DNA of 64,000 nucleotides from Mucilaginibacter pallidiroseus (GTDB lineage Bacteria; Bacteroidota; Bacteroidia; Sphingobacteriales; Sphingobacteriaceae): NCBI RefSeq assembly GCF_007846085.1, contig NZ_VOEJ01000007.1:124001-188000 (forward strand), in the 5' to 3' direction. Numbering within the stretch: position 1 is the first letter of the stretch; every line of letters starts with the position of its first letter. The notes under the pieces are model-generated. The model saw nothing but the letters and a program-made list of their open reading frames with translations. It was not told the DNA's origin and ran no database searches. Of this stretch, positions 33,810-42,344 are shown piece after piece. A program made the translations under genes and the position numbers.

Positions 33810-36482
33810 TTACAAATTGAAGGTGACTTTTGCCAGCAGGAAGCGGCCTGGTATATTGTATGAGCTTTGCGTAAAAGTGTTAGCCGACAGATACAATGCG
33901 CTGTAGCTGGTTGTGTTAAAAAGGTTTTGAGCACTCAATTCAATATCTGCCTTAATCTTGGTAAACTTATAACGCAAACTGGCATCAGCAAAAACATATT
34001 CAAGATCATTAGCCTGTTGCTGGTGAGTAAAATAATGATCGGCAGAGACTGCGAAGAACAAATTGCTCAGCGGGTTATAGTTAACGGATCCCTGCTGTGT
34101 TAGCTGCTGAAACTTGCTTGACGATGTTATAGCGGGCGATTTGCTTGTTGTTTGCCCGTAATTAGCTTTATAGCTGAAATTTACTTTACTGCTCACTTTG
34201 GTATCGGCCCCAATACCTACGTTGTTTGATATGGTATTATAGGGCAAAATAATACCGTTAAAAATTTGGTTGTACCTGGTGGTTTGTATTGATGCCCTTG
34301 CGCTTAACGTGGTGCGCAGCGGGAATATGTATTTACTCGTATTCACGCTTCCCGACCATGAATCAATATTATTATCAAACGGCAACACTACACGTTGCTG
34401 GATATTATTGGTAATTAAGCTTGATGCAATGCTGTTGGCATTTTGATGGCTGTAAGAAAGGTTTGCACCAAAAAAGAACAGCGTTATAGCCTTACGATAG
34501 CTGAAGCCCAGGTTAGCCGCCTGCGTTTTGCGCTCAATTAAATCGGCGTTATTTGCATACAGCGTGCGGTAATTAGTATATATATATCCGCGGTAAACAT
34601 CTTGTATAGTACCAATATCATTGCGGAACGAATAACCTAATGACACAAAATTTTCTACCCCTGTTTGGTACTTGAGCATAGCGCGTGGGTTAAAATATAG
34701 CCTGTCCAGGTGCTTTTTAAGAGAGTAGCTGCCGTCGCTGTAATCGGTTTGCTGATAACTCACCGGCAGGGTTACATTCAACTTAAGCTTGTTACCGGGA
34801 ACATCAAAGCCAGCCTCGGCATAAAACTTTTTACGTTGCCAGTCCAGGTTATTCACCGCGCTATCGCCTAATAAATTGGTACTGTTATTTAATTGAGTGA
34901 GGTTAAGGTTTGAAAAAAGTGTTTGCGACTGTATGGCGAAACCTGCCTTGTAACTCTGTGTAAAGCTATTTCCCGGAATACGGTAGCTGAGGTAGTTATT
35001 GGTAAACCACGTAGGGATATCAACCGTTTGTGTTATTTGTTTGTAGGCAACGCCGTTGTTAAATATCTCAGGATTTAAATTTGGTTCTATTATCCTGTTT
35101 TCGGGTTCGCGGCTGCGGTTAATGTAACTGAATACCTCGATAATGTTATTGCTTTTGAAGGTATTCATGTAATTGAACTCATTGGAGATATTAGTTAAAT
35201 TATCTCTGAATAACTGGTTCACGGGCACACCGTTAGTATTTAAAGCCGAGTAACCGGTATTGCGGCTGTAATCGGTTATAAAATTGTTGTTGAGATAGTA
35301 TTTATCCTTATTAATATTGATGCCTATCTGCGCATGCAATAGATCGGGCCGGCGGCGGTTGTTTTGCAGCTCGGTATACCGCACGGTATCATTAGGCAAA
35401 TAATATTCGCTAAAGCGCCTGTAAATTTGCTTCTGGTCGTCGCGCAGATACGAGGCATTCACCTTCAACTGCACGCCCGGTTTAACATTAACCAAATTGT
35501 TGAGGTTAATTATGCCAGCCTTGTTAAAAAGATAGCGGTTACGCGGCAGGTCGGGGTCGCCGGCCGTACCCAATGATAGCAGTGTACCAGGCTTGTCGTT
35601 ATCAACACGCTGCATATAATTTCCAATGTTGTGCGATATTAAATCGCCCGAAAGGTCGTAATTGGTATTGTTAGCTTTGATATAGTTTATGCCTTTATAC
35701 TTATCCTTAAACATCATGGCATTAATATCTGCATAGTACTTATCAGGCAAGCCTGCACCGAGTGTTTCCTGGCCAACCAATTGCAGCTTTGCATCCTTTT
35801 TAATGGTTAAATTTAAGGCTACATCATCACTTACCACTTTATCCTTCAGCATTTTTACGGGTTGATGGTTCTCCATCACCTGTACCTTTTCAACCACGCC
35901 ATTGGGTATGGTATTGGTAGCAATGTTATACTTGTCATCCAGCAGGTTATCGCCGCCGATATAAAGGCCCGATATGGATTTGCCGTTGTAACTGATCTTG
36001 CCGTCCTTGGCTACATCAATTCCGGGCATCTTTTTCAACACATCACCAATTACCCTGTCCTGAGGTGCGCTAAAATCGGCCACGCGGTAGTCGAGCGTGT
36101 CGCCGTGTGCACGTAGCCTCGGCCTGTCATCTTTTATCACAACAGTTTTAAGTTGACTTACCGATGCCGACAATTTAAAATTATGGGAACTGGTGAAATC
36201 AGTGATGGGCTGTGCCATTTTTTTGTAGCCAATACAACTTACCTCTACCATTAAGCTCTTCTTGTCGGCATCGGCAGGGATACTGAGCGCATATAATCCT
36301 TTGTCGTTGGTAGTGGTATAGGCAATTATTACATTACCTGCACTCTTAAGGTTTACCCCTGCGTATGCAATGGTTTTTCCCAAACTATCTGTAACGAAGC
36401 CTTTTATTGTTTGCGAAAAGGCAAAGGCCGGGCCCAGCATACATACAATGTACACTATGCCAATTTTTAAAAGCCTTACCAT
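33810..36482 (-). CDS. Outer-membrane beta-barrel protein (TonB-receptor-like) paired with GLPGLI
   Basis: 890 residues, signal peptide ending FAFSQ. CarboxypepD_reg domain (about 25-110: IKGFVTDSLGKTIAYAGVNL), plug-like domain (about 115-235: DRVIGDVLKKMPGIDVAKDG, YIGGDNLLDDKYN, VEKVQVMENHQPVKML), then a long barrel (OMP_b-brl_3 type) ending FLLAKVTFNL. The plug resembles that of TonB receptors but has lost parts, and no SusD is present. It follows the GLPGLI gene by one base, the usual pairing in Bacteroidetes, suggesting export or insertion of an envelope product. Ligand unknown. Confidence 0.85.
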   Translation of the reverse strand: MVRLLKIGIVYIVCMLGPAFAFSQTIKGFVTDSLGKTIAYAGVNLKSAGNVIIAYTTTNDKGLYALSIPADADKKSLMVEVSCIGYKKMAQPITDFTSSHNFKLSASVSQLKTVVIKDDRPRLRAHGDTLDYRVADFSAPQDRVIGDVLKKMPGIDVAKDGKISYNGKSISGLYIGGDNLLDDKYNIATNTIPNGVVEKVQVMENHQPVKMLKDKVVSDDVALNLTIKKDAKLQLVGQETLGAGLPDKYYADINAMMFKDKYKGINYIKANNTNYDLSGDLISHNIGNYMQRVDNDKPGTLLSLGTAGDPDLPRNRYLFNKAGIINLNNLVNVKPGVQLKVNASYLRDDQKQIYRRFSEYYLPNDTVRYTELQNNRRRPDLLHAQIGININKDKYYLNNNFITDYSRNTGYSALNTNGVPVNQLFRDNLTNISNEFNYMNTFKSNNIIEVFSYINRSREPENRIIEPNLNPEIFNNGVAYKQITQTVDIPTWFTNNYLSYRIPGNSFTQSYKAGFAIQSQTLFSNLNLTQLNNSTNLLGDSAVNNLDWQRKKFYAEAGFDVPGNKLKLNVTLPVSYQQTDYSDGSYSLKKHLDRLYFNPRAMLKYQTGVENFVSLGYSFRNDIGTIQDVYRGYIYTNYRTLYANNADLIERKTQAANLGFSYRKAITLFFFGANLSYSHQNANSIASSLITNNIQQRVVLPFDNNIDSWSGSVNTSKYIFPLRTTLSARASIQTTRYNQIFNGIILPYNTISNNVGIGADTKVSSKVNFSYKANYGQTTSKSPAITSSSKFQQLTQQGSVNYNPLSNLFFAVSADHYFTHQQQANDLEYVFADASLRYKFTKIKADIELSAQNLFNTTSYSALYLSANTFTQSSYNIPGRFLLAKVTFNL

Positions 36483-36483
36483 G

Positions 36484-37449
36484 TTACTTCTTTTCGGGTA
36501 GTTCTATAGGGTTATTAATGGCGTCGGGCTTACCTGTCATGTTAACAGATACCGAATTTATCTGGCCGGCCCCGCCGGTCGGTCGGCCGGAAACAACAAC
36601 GTTACCCACATTGTTACCACCCATAGCAGCCATAAATGCCTGCGGATCTTTCCGCATGGCTTCCTGCAACTTGGTAAACTCCTTCTCAGTTGTTTTAACG
36701 GCATTGGTTGGTAAAGCAATCAGGTTTGGATTTTTATTATCATCGTCACTGCTAAATTTAATTACGGTTGTGGGGCCGGATGCAGGTGCCGCACTTTCTT
36801 GCGCAGCTACAGCTTTAGGGTCAACCGGCTTTACCTGTTCAATACCATCAAATTTAAATTCAACTTCTTTATTGGTGTCATACGCCTCAACTATTAAACC
36901 GGGCAAACCGTTAAGTTTCCATGGGCCAACCCTGAAAGGCAGATCCGGAGAAAACCATGCTGTATAATCACGCCCCTTGAAATGGCCTGTAGCCTTTTGG
37001 CAGTGCAAAGTACCAATGGTGGCTGTATCGGCAGTGATTTTCCACTTAATAACCGGCATGGTTTCTTCTATCAGATATGGTGTTATCAAATTGTCCTTGC
37101 GTACAAACTTATTAATGGTTGGAAATTGGTACAACTCTGTACGGGTTACAGGCTTTCTGCTTGTTAATTTAAAATCCATGCGGCCGCCACTGGCTTTTTG
37201 CTCGGCCATTTGTTGCGCCAGTTGCTGGCGCATTAGGGCTTCCTGCGTTTTACGGTCGAAACTTTTATAAGCGCTCGAGGTTTCGCCCAAAAACAGCACC
37301 ATGTTCTCGGTGTAAGGCTTATCTCGTTGGGTGGTGTCGCGTATGTGCGAAAATTTATATCTAACAATAGCCTTAGCCATTTCGGGTTGTTGGGCTTTGG
37401 CAAATATTGCGGCGCCAAGGCAAACGGTCAGGATGATTAATTTTTTCAT
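36484..37449 (-). CDS. GLPGLI family secreted protein
   Basis: 321 residues, signal peptide ending AKAQQ. Contains the signature WKLNGLPGLIVEAYDTNKE that names the family; preceded by the conserved WFSPDLPFRVGPW. C-terminal part is Ala/Pro/Lys-rich with a long coiled segment (LQEAMRKDPQAFMAAMGG). GLPGLI proteins are exported, of unknown function, and very often encoded beside outer-membrane barrels. First gene of a two-gene operon under a TAnnTTTG promoter and palindromes. Confidence 0.93.
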   Translation of the reverse strand: MKKLIILTVCLGAAIFAKAQQPEMAKAIVRYKFSHIRDTTQRDKPYTENMVLFLGETSSAYKSFDRKTQEALMRQQLAQQMAEQKASGGRMDFKLTSRKPVTRTELYQFPTINKFVRKDNLITPYLIEETMPVIKWKITADTATIGTLHCQKATGHFKGRDYTAWFSPDLPFRVGPWKLNGLPGLIVEAYDTNKEVEFKFDGIEQVKPVDPKAVAAQESAAPASGPTTVIKFSSDDDNKNPNLIALPTNAVKTTEKEFTKLQEAMRKDPQAFMAAMGGNNVGNVVVSGRPTGGAGQINSVSVNMTGKPDAINNPIELPEKK

Positions 37450-37474
37450 TGTGATGAATAATTTACAGTTTAGC

Positions 37475-37532
37475 GTAATCGATTACATCACAAATATAAC
37501 TAACAGAATAGTTATTCTACGATAATTTCGTA
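37475..37532 (-). promoter_or_regulatory. Promoter and three palindromes upstream of the GLPGLI operon
   Basis: Minus-strand TATATTTG (37491-37498) is an exact TAnnTTTG box, 41 bases before the ATG. It is flanked by GTAATCGATTAC (37475-37486, perfect 12-base palindrome) downstream and by AGAATA-GT-TATTCT (37505-37518) and TACGA-TAATT-TCGTA (37518-37532) upstream. Placement around the promoter suggests operators or a structured control region. Confidence 0.5.
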
Positions 37533-37611
37533 AAAAATTAACTTATTTTAACAAATGTCATTCAAATGCGCAAATCTAACAATCGCAAATGCCTGTATAC
37601 TAACTAATTAT

Positions 37612-38262
37612 TCAATCTATCCTGTCTTTAATTACCGCTGTACCCGCAATAATATCATGAACACATTGCCGCTTCGGCGTAAAAAAAGCTGTTAAATAAC
37701 CTGTAAACAGCGGAAGAGTTGACAGCAGCTTGCAAAAATTACGCGAAAAGGCTTTACTTATATCAATACGTTGCCCGTCTACATCGGTTACACGTATTTT
37801 TTGTAACTGTTTGCCGTACGTAGCCTGTTTATCTGAACTTTCCATTACGATATGATAAACAAACTTGCCAAGGGGCACCAGTACGAGTAAGCTTAAGGCT
37901 ATCAGCAGTCTGAGCTGTTTATCTTCCGCAAGGTAAACGGCCGCGAATGCAGGGAGGAGAAAAGCAGCAAATATGATAAACCAATCTATCACCGAAGCCA
38001 GCATGCGCTGGTCAAAACTGCCAAAGTATTGCATAGGCAATGCCTGCTGCTTAAAACCAAACAACTGCCTCAATTCGGCAATTTCATGGGCTTCCTTATA
38101 ATCGTCCATGCCGGTAGCCTTTAAAAAATCACCGGGTTTTATACCGATAGTTTTTAAGTCGGCCAAAGAGTAGGGTCCTTTAGGCTTACCTGCAACTACA
38201 AGCATGAATTGACCGCTTTGCGGCGGTGCAGAAATATCAAAGCCGGAGGGTTCCATCATCAT
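37612..38262 (-). CDS. GYF_2-RDD membrane protein (paralogue 2)
   Basis: 216 residues from the first ATG of a run of three (MMMEPSGFDISAPP...); which of the three is used is unclear. Same order as the gene at 33.1 kb: GYF_2-like domain (FMLVVAGKPKGPYSLADLK), then RDD with FDQRMLASVIDWFIIFAAFL, KQLQKIRVTDVDGQRID and CVHDIIAGTAVI. Three hydrophobic segments. A 162-base gap lies between it and the GLPGLI start. Confidence 0.86.
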   Translation of the reverse strand: MMMEPSGFDISAPPQSGQFMLVVAGKPKGPYSLADLKTIGIKPGDFLKATGMDDYKEAHEIAELRQLFGFKQQALPMQYFGSFDQRMLASVIDWFIIFAAFLLPAFAAVYLAEDKQLRLLIALSLLVLVPLGKFVYHIVMESSDKQATYGKQLQKIRVTDVDGQRIDISKAFSRNFCKLLSTLPLFTGYLTAFFTPKRQCVHDIIAGTAVIKDRID

Positions 38263-38324
38263 CAAATTTAAAAATTAGAATGATAATTGAGCCTCCGGCT
38301 TTTAATGGAAAAGACAAGTAAGTA

Positions 38325-39293
38325 TTAGTAGCGGCTCACGCTGAAATCTGATAAGCCGCCTTTCATCACAACGTAGATTTTATTAGTTGCTTTATCAAAA
38401 CCAGGGGTTTGATAAATGTTGTCTTTCACTTTGTCAAACCCGGCAAAATTGTTTGATGACAAGCCTGAGCTGGTTGAAATTTGGCAAGCTGCGGTTTGCG
38501 GCACTTTAATCTTAATTTCGGAAACGCCTGTAGATACATCAACTGTGGTTTTTGCCAGCGGCTGGCCAAGCTTAATATCGAATGAACCGGCACCGCCATT
38601 TAAAACCAGGCTACGAACTTTAAATTTTTCAAGGTCAAAGTTTAGTTCAGTAGCGCCTGCGTTTACATTAATATCCCACTCGGGTTTGGTGTTCAGCATA
38701 ATGTTTGCCGAGTTGCCTTTTTCGCTATCCCACTGAAAATTACCCTTGCCGGTTTTTTTCATGTGCAGGCTAAGTACAGGCATAGTGCCATCCATTGTTT
38801 TATTGTAAATGTAGCGGCTAAAAAACTCTTTGGTATCGGCTTTAAACAAGTCGCTTGTGGTATCCTGCAATGTATACTTGGTACCGCCGCCGCTTATATC
38901 AAGCTTGGCTGCAGTTACAACGCTGTCCATTCTCTCGGTAAAAACGCTGCTGCCTTCCAGTTTGGTGATGCGGTTGCCATTGTTGTCATCGTCGTCGTCA
39001 TCATCGCCATCAAAGTTCAAATAATAGTCGTGACGTGGAAAAAAGCGATGGTTATCAAAGTGTGAAAACAGTATCAACCCGAAACCTATTATCACAACCG
39101 AGATCTTTAAAATGGTTGCCCATGCAGAGCGGTTGTTGGCAAATACCAGGTTTACACCGGCCATTATCAAAAACACCGGCCAAAGGTGCCAAAGGTTGCT
39201 CCATCTAAAATCAATTATGTTGAAGTTATTAAGCAGGAACAGTGCGCCTAACAGAACCAGGATCAGGCCTGGCATTATTTTTTCGCTTCTCAT
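38325..39293 (-). CDS. LiaF-like membrane protein (LiaF TM domain + C-terminal beta domain)
   Basis: 322 residues. Opens with a two-to-four-helix LiaF/DUF5668 segment (MPGLILVLLGALFLLNNFNI, WHLWPVFLIMAGVNLVFAN, ISVVIIGFGLILFSH). A linker with a run of seven Asp (from GAC/GAT triplets near 38990-39012) leads to a beta-rich C-terminal domain (DISGGGTKYTLQD, INVNAGATELNFDLEKFKV, GGAGSFDIKLGQ) like the cell-wall-stress response domain of LiaF. Such proteins regulate envelope-stress systems. Three bases downstream of the PspC gene, so co-transcribed. Confidence 0.85.
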   Translation of the reverse strand: MRSEKIMPGLILVLLGALFLLNNFNIIDFRWSNLWHLWPVFLIMAGVNLVFANNRSAWATILKISVVIIGFGLILFSHFDNHRFFPRHDYYLNFDGDDDDDDDNNGNRITKLEGSSVFTERMDSVVTAAKLDISGGGTKYTLQDTTSDLFKADTKEFFSRYIYNKTMDGTMPVLSLHMKKTGKGNFQWDSEKGNSANIMLNTKPEWDINVNAGATELNFDLEKFKVRSLVLNGGAGSFDIKLGQPLAKTTVDVSTGVSEIKIKVPQTAACQISTSSGLSSNNFAGFDKVKDNIYQTPGFDKATNKIYVVMKGGLSDFSVSRY

Positions 39294-39296
39294 GGC

Positions 39297-39890
39297 TTAA
39301 AAGTTTGTAGGGTTATGGTTTGGGTTTTCTTCGCTACCGGCATCTTTACCTTCGGTATTAGCTGCAGTTGTTTTATAAGGATCTTCTTTAGGTGTGTTAA
39401 AGTCGCTTATTACCGGTTCTTTTTTCTGCCCGTTAAAAATAATCAAGCCACCTATGGCAATTAATACTACCGGCCAAAGCTTTTCAAAATCAAGTTCTGG
39501 CATAATGTCAAGTCGGTCAACCAAAAACAGGGCACCAAGCACAATTAATATCACACCAAACATGGCCGGTGCTTTTGAAGGCTGCTTCACCGGAGGCACA
39601 AACGGGGCACCAGTTGGCGGCACGTTGTAATCAACATTGTTGTAGTTGGTATTGTAGTTGGCGTTAAAACCGCCATCAACAGGGCTGCCAAATTCGTTAT
39701 AACCGTAAGGCTTTTTAGGTAATACTGCCCACAATACAATGTATGGCAAAAAGCCCACACCTTTTAATAAAAGGGCAAGTACAAACACTACCCTTACAAC
39801 TGATACATCGACACCGAAGTATTCGGCTAAGCCTGCGCAAACACCGCCGATTGATTTGCGGCGCTCGTCACGATAAAGTCTCTTTTCCAT
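39297..39890 (-). CDS. PspC domain protein
   Basis: 197 residues. N-terminal PspC domain (about 1-60): LYRDERRKSIGGVCAGLAEY, VDVSVVRVVFVLALL, YIVLWAVLPKKPYG. A Pro/Asn-rich linker (NYNTNYNNVDYN) leads to another LiaF-type transmembrane pair (FGVILIVLGALFLVDRLDI, LWPVVLIAIGGLIIF) and a polar tail. Acts at the inner membrane in envelope-stress sensing by analogy with PspC/LiaF. First gene of the pair with the LiaF-like protein. Confidence 0.92.
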   Translation of the reverse strand: MEKRLYRDERRKSIGGVCAGLAEYFGVDVSVVRVVFVLALLLKGVGFLPYIVLWAVLPKKPYGYNEFGSPVDGGFNANYNTNYNNVDYNVPPTGAPFVPPVKQPSKAPAMFGVILIVLGALFLVDRLDIMPELDFEKLWPVVLIAIGGLIIFNGQKKEPVISDFNTPKEDPYKTTAANTEGKDAGSEENPNHNPTNF

Positions 39891-39920
39891 TTTTTTAAGT
39901 TTTAGTTAGTGAACTGATGA

Positions 39921-40625
39921 TTATAACTGGCCCTTTGCAGGTTTAATGATCAGTTGGTCAACATTGGCGCCGGCACTCATATTTACTATACTTGTTATCG
40001 CCGCTGCAACATCTTCAGGTAAAACCATTGTGTCTTTATCAACCTCAATGCCCCGCCACGAATCTGTCAATGTCGACCCAGGAATTATTGCTGTTACTTT
40101 AACACCGTGTTCCTGCATCTCGAGCCTCATTACGTTATTAAGACCTAACAGGGCATATTTTGTTACGCTATACATACCTGCCTCTACTACAGGGTTTAAG
40201 CTGGCTACAGAGCATATATTGAATATATGCCCTTTACCGACAGAAACCATGCGTTTACCGAAGAAACGGTACAGTTCATGGGCCGGCATCAAGTTGGTGT
40301 CTATCTGTTTTTGGAAGGTATTTTCGGCATCATTAAGTATGGATGACGGTGTGTACATACCCACATTATTAACAACAATGTCGACGAAACCCATATTTTT
40401 CTCGGTAAAAACGGCAAAGTTTTTTACATCATCGCGCTTGCTGCAGTCGGCAACCATGCTTATAACGCGCACACCGGGGGCTACAGAAGCAAGTTCGGCC
40501 TCAAAATCCAATAAATCTTGCTGATTGCGCGAACAAATTGCCACGTTTATTCCTTGTTTAGCAAAAGCTATAGTTACAGCGCGGCCAATACCCTTGGTGG
40601 CGCCGGTTATTAATGCAGTTTTCAT
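39921..40625 (-). CDS. Short-chain dehydrogenase/reductase (FabG-like)
   Basis: 234 residues from MKTALITGATKGIG, a start two further Mets upstream (40643) being possible. Rossmann motif TGATKGIG, NNVG, catalytic Ser in NICSVAS, Tyr-x-x-x-Lys as YSVTKYAL. Resembles 3-oxoacyl-ACP reductase-type SDRs (NADPH-dependent). Stand-alone, so the substrate is open; a role as the housekeeping fabG is not shown. Confidence 0.9.
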   Translation of the reverse strand: MKTALITGATKGIGRAVTIAFAKQGINVAICSRNQQDLLDFEAELASVAPGVRVISMVADCSKRDDVKNFAVFTEKNMGFVDIVVNNVGMYTPSSILNDAENTFQKQIDTNLMPAHELYRFFGKRMVSVGKGHIFNICSVASLNPVVEAGMYSVTKYALLGLNNVMRLEMQEHGVKVTAIIPGSTLTDSWRGIEVDKDTMVLPEDVAAAITSIVNMSAGANVDQLIIKPAKGQL

Positions 40626-40719
40626 TGATGATGGCATGGTCATTAAAAGTAAATGATATTATAACAGGCCGTAAAGCTTAAACTAAAAAATGTATTTTTA
40701 ACCGAATTTTTAATAAAAC

Positions 40720-41451
40720 ATGTTCGAAAGCTTAGGAAAATATATACTCTTACTGCGCTTAAGTTTTAAAAAGCCCGAGAAATCGTCGGTTTACTGGAAA
40801 GAGATCATGCGCGAAATGGTATCCGTTGGCGTTGGTTCATTGGGCATTATCAGCATCATTTCCATTTTTATTGGTGCGGCAACAACCATACAGGTGGCGT
40901 TCCAGCTATCCAGCCCGCTTGTACCACTCAGCATCGCCGGTAAAATATCCCGCGACTCAAACATTCTGGAGTTTAGCCCTACCATTTCGGCACTGGTGCT
41001 GGCAGGGCGTGTGGGCTCAAACTTTGCATCGCAAATTGGCACCATGCGTGTGACCGAGCAAATTGATGCACTTGAAATAATGGGTGTAAATGCACCGGGT
41101 TACCTCATATCTCCTAAAATAATTGCCTCTATAACCATGATACCGTTATTGGTTATCATATCAATTGCATTAGGCATCACCGGCGGTTATATTGCCTGCG
41201 TTGTTACAGGCAGCATTAGCCCTGCAGATTACCTGATGGGTGTAAATGATGGTTTTGATCCGCTGACCATTAAGGTAGCGCTTGTTAAAGCTTTTGTATT
41301 TGGTTTCCTTATTGCCTCAATATGCTCATATCAGGGTTTTTATACTTCGGGCGGTGCACTTGAGGTTGGCCAATCGGCTACGCAGGGCGTGGTTTTTAGT
41401 TGCGTTTGGATATTATTTGCCGATCTTATTATTACCAGCTTAATGCTATGA
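40720..41451 (+). CDS. MlaE-type ABC permease (second copy)
   Basis: 243 residues with five or six membrane segments. Signatures as in the copy at 13.8 kb: SIFIGAATTIQVAFQL, ISALVLAGRVGSNFASQIGTM, VTEQIDALEIMGVNAPGYL and FLIASICSYQGFYTSGGALEVG. Its last four bases overlap the ATPase start as ATGA. No MCE protein follows, unlike the first operon. Confidence 0.92.
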   Translation: MFESLGKYILLLRLSFKKPEKSSVYWKEIMREMVSVGVGSLGIISIISIFIGAATTIQVAFQLSSPLVPLSIAGKISRDSNILEFSPTISALVLAGRVGSNFASQIGTMRVTEQIDALEIMGVNAPGYLISPKIIASITMIPLLVIISIALGITGGYIACVVTGSISPADYLMGVNDGFDPLTIKVALVKAFVFGFLIASICSYQGFYTSGGALEVGQSATQGVVFSCVWILFADLIITSLML

Positions 41452-42200
41452 TCAACATTAAAGACATTTACAAAACCTTCGGCGACAACGACGTATTAAA
41501 AGGCATCTCAGCTACTTTTAAAACCGGTAAAAACAACCTGATTATAGGCGGCTCTGGGTCTGGTAAAACTACCTTGCTTAAATGTATAGTGGGCCTGCAT
41601 GAACCAACTAAGGGCCAGGTTTTTTTTGAGGACGAGAACTTTACCGAGATGGATTTTGAGCAGCGTGTACCCATCCGCACGCAAATTGGTATGCTGTTTC
41701 AAAACTCGGCCCTGTTTGATTCCATGACGGTAGAGGAAAACATCATGTTCCCGCTTAACTTGTTTACGGATCAATCTATGGCAGAAAAACGCGACCGCGC
41801 CAATTTTTGCCTGGAGCGTGTAAACCTGAAAGACCGTAATAAACTGTACCCATCAGAATTATCGGGCGGTATGAAGAAACGTGTGGGTATTGCCCGTGCT
41901 ATTTCCATGCAGCCAAAATACTTGTTTGTGGATGAGCCAAACTCCGGCCTCGACCCAAAAACTTCGATATTGATTGATGAACTGATTGCCGAACTTACCG
42001 TTGAGTATGACATGACAACTGTTATTGTTACGCACGATATGAACTCGGTAATGGGTATTGGCGACCACATCATCTTCTTACACCAAGGCCAAAAAAACTG
42101 GGAAGGCACAAATAAGGAGATAGCCCATACCGATAATAAAGAACTTAACGACTTTGTATTTGCCAGCAAGTTTATGCAAGCGGCGAAGGAGAAGTTGTAG
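41448..42200 (+). CDS. MlaF-type ABC ATPase (second copy)
   Basis: 250 residues from ATG 41448, which overlaps the permease stop as ATGA; an earlier in-frame start inside the permease gene is rejected. Walker A GGSGSGKT, FQNSALFDSMT, signature LSGGMKKR, Walker B LFVDEPNSGLDP (Asn replaces the usual Thr/Ala), THDMNSVMGIGD. Drives the neighbouring permease, probably with an MCE protein encoded elsewhere. Confidence 0.92.
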   Translation: MINIKDIYKTFGDNDVLKGISATFKTGKNNLIIGGSGSGKTTLLKCIVGLHEPTKGQVFFEDENFTEMDFEQRVPIRTQIGMLFQNSALFDSMTVEENIMFPLNLFTDQSMAEKRDRANFCLERVNLKDRNKLYPSELSGGMKKRVGIARAISMQPKYLFVDEPNSGLDPKTSILIDELIAELTVEYDMTTVIVTHDMNSVMGIGDHIIFLHQGQKNWEGTNKEIAHTDNKELNDFVFASKFMQAAKEKL

Positions 42201-42203
42201 GTT

Positions 42204-42339
42204 AGTATTGAGTAGCTAGTATCAGGTAGCAAGACTCCAGATTATGAAATGCTACGTGCCGCAAAGCTTAAGTCGCTCCAAATTTGTAGTTTTGCCTTTT
42301 ACAAGTATCTCGATACTTGATACTAAATACTTGATACTT
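42204..42339. repeat. Inverted-repeat element with periodic arms
   Basis: Left arm 42204-42234 (AGTATTGAGTAGCTAGTATC...) and right arm 42305-42339 (reverse complement begins AAGTATCAAGTATTTAGTAT) are similar inverted copies built of AGTATC-like units, around 70 bases of spacer. The next gene's promoter box lies in the spacer. Fits a dispersed simple-sequence element; family D of this window. Confidence 0.6.
42287..42294 (+). promoter_or_regulatory. -7 box TAGTTTTG
   Basis: Exact TAnnTTTG match 50 bases before the methyltransferase ATG, inside the spacer of the inverted-repeat element. Confidence 0.45.
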
Positions 42340-42344
42340 CAATA

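Noticed and set aside
38985..39015. GTC/ATC triplet run as microsatellite or CRISPR-like repeat
   Set aside because: It is inside the LiaF-like gene and encodes an Asp-rich linker; no spacer-repeat structure.
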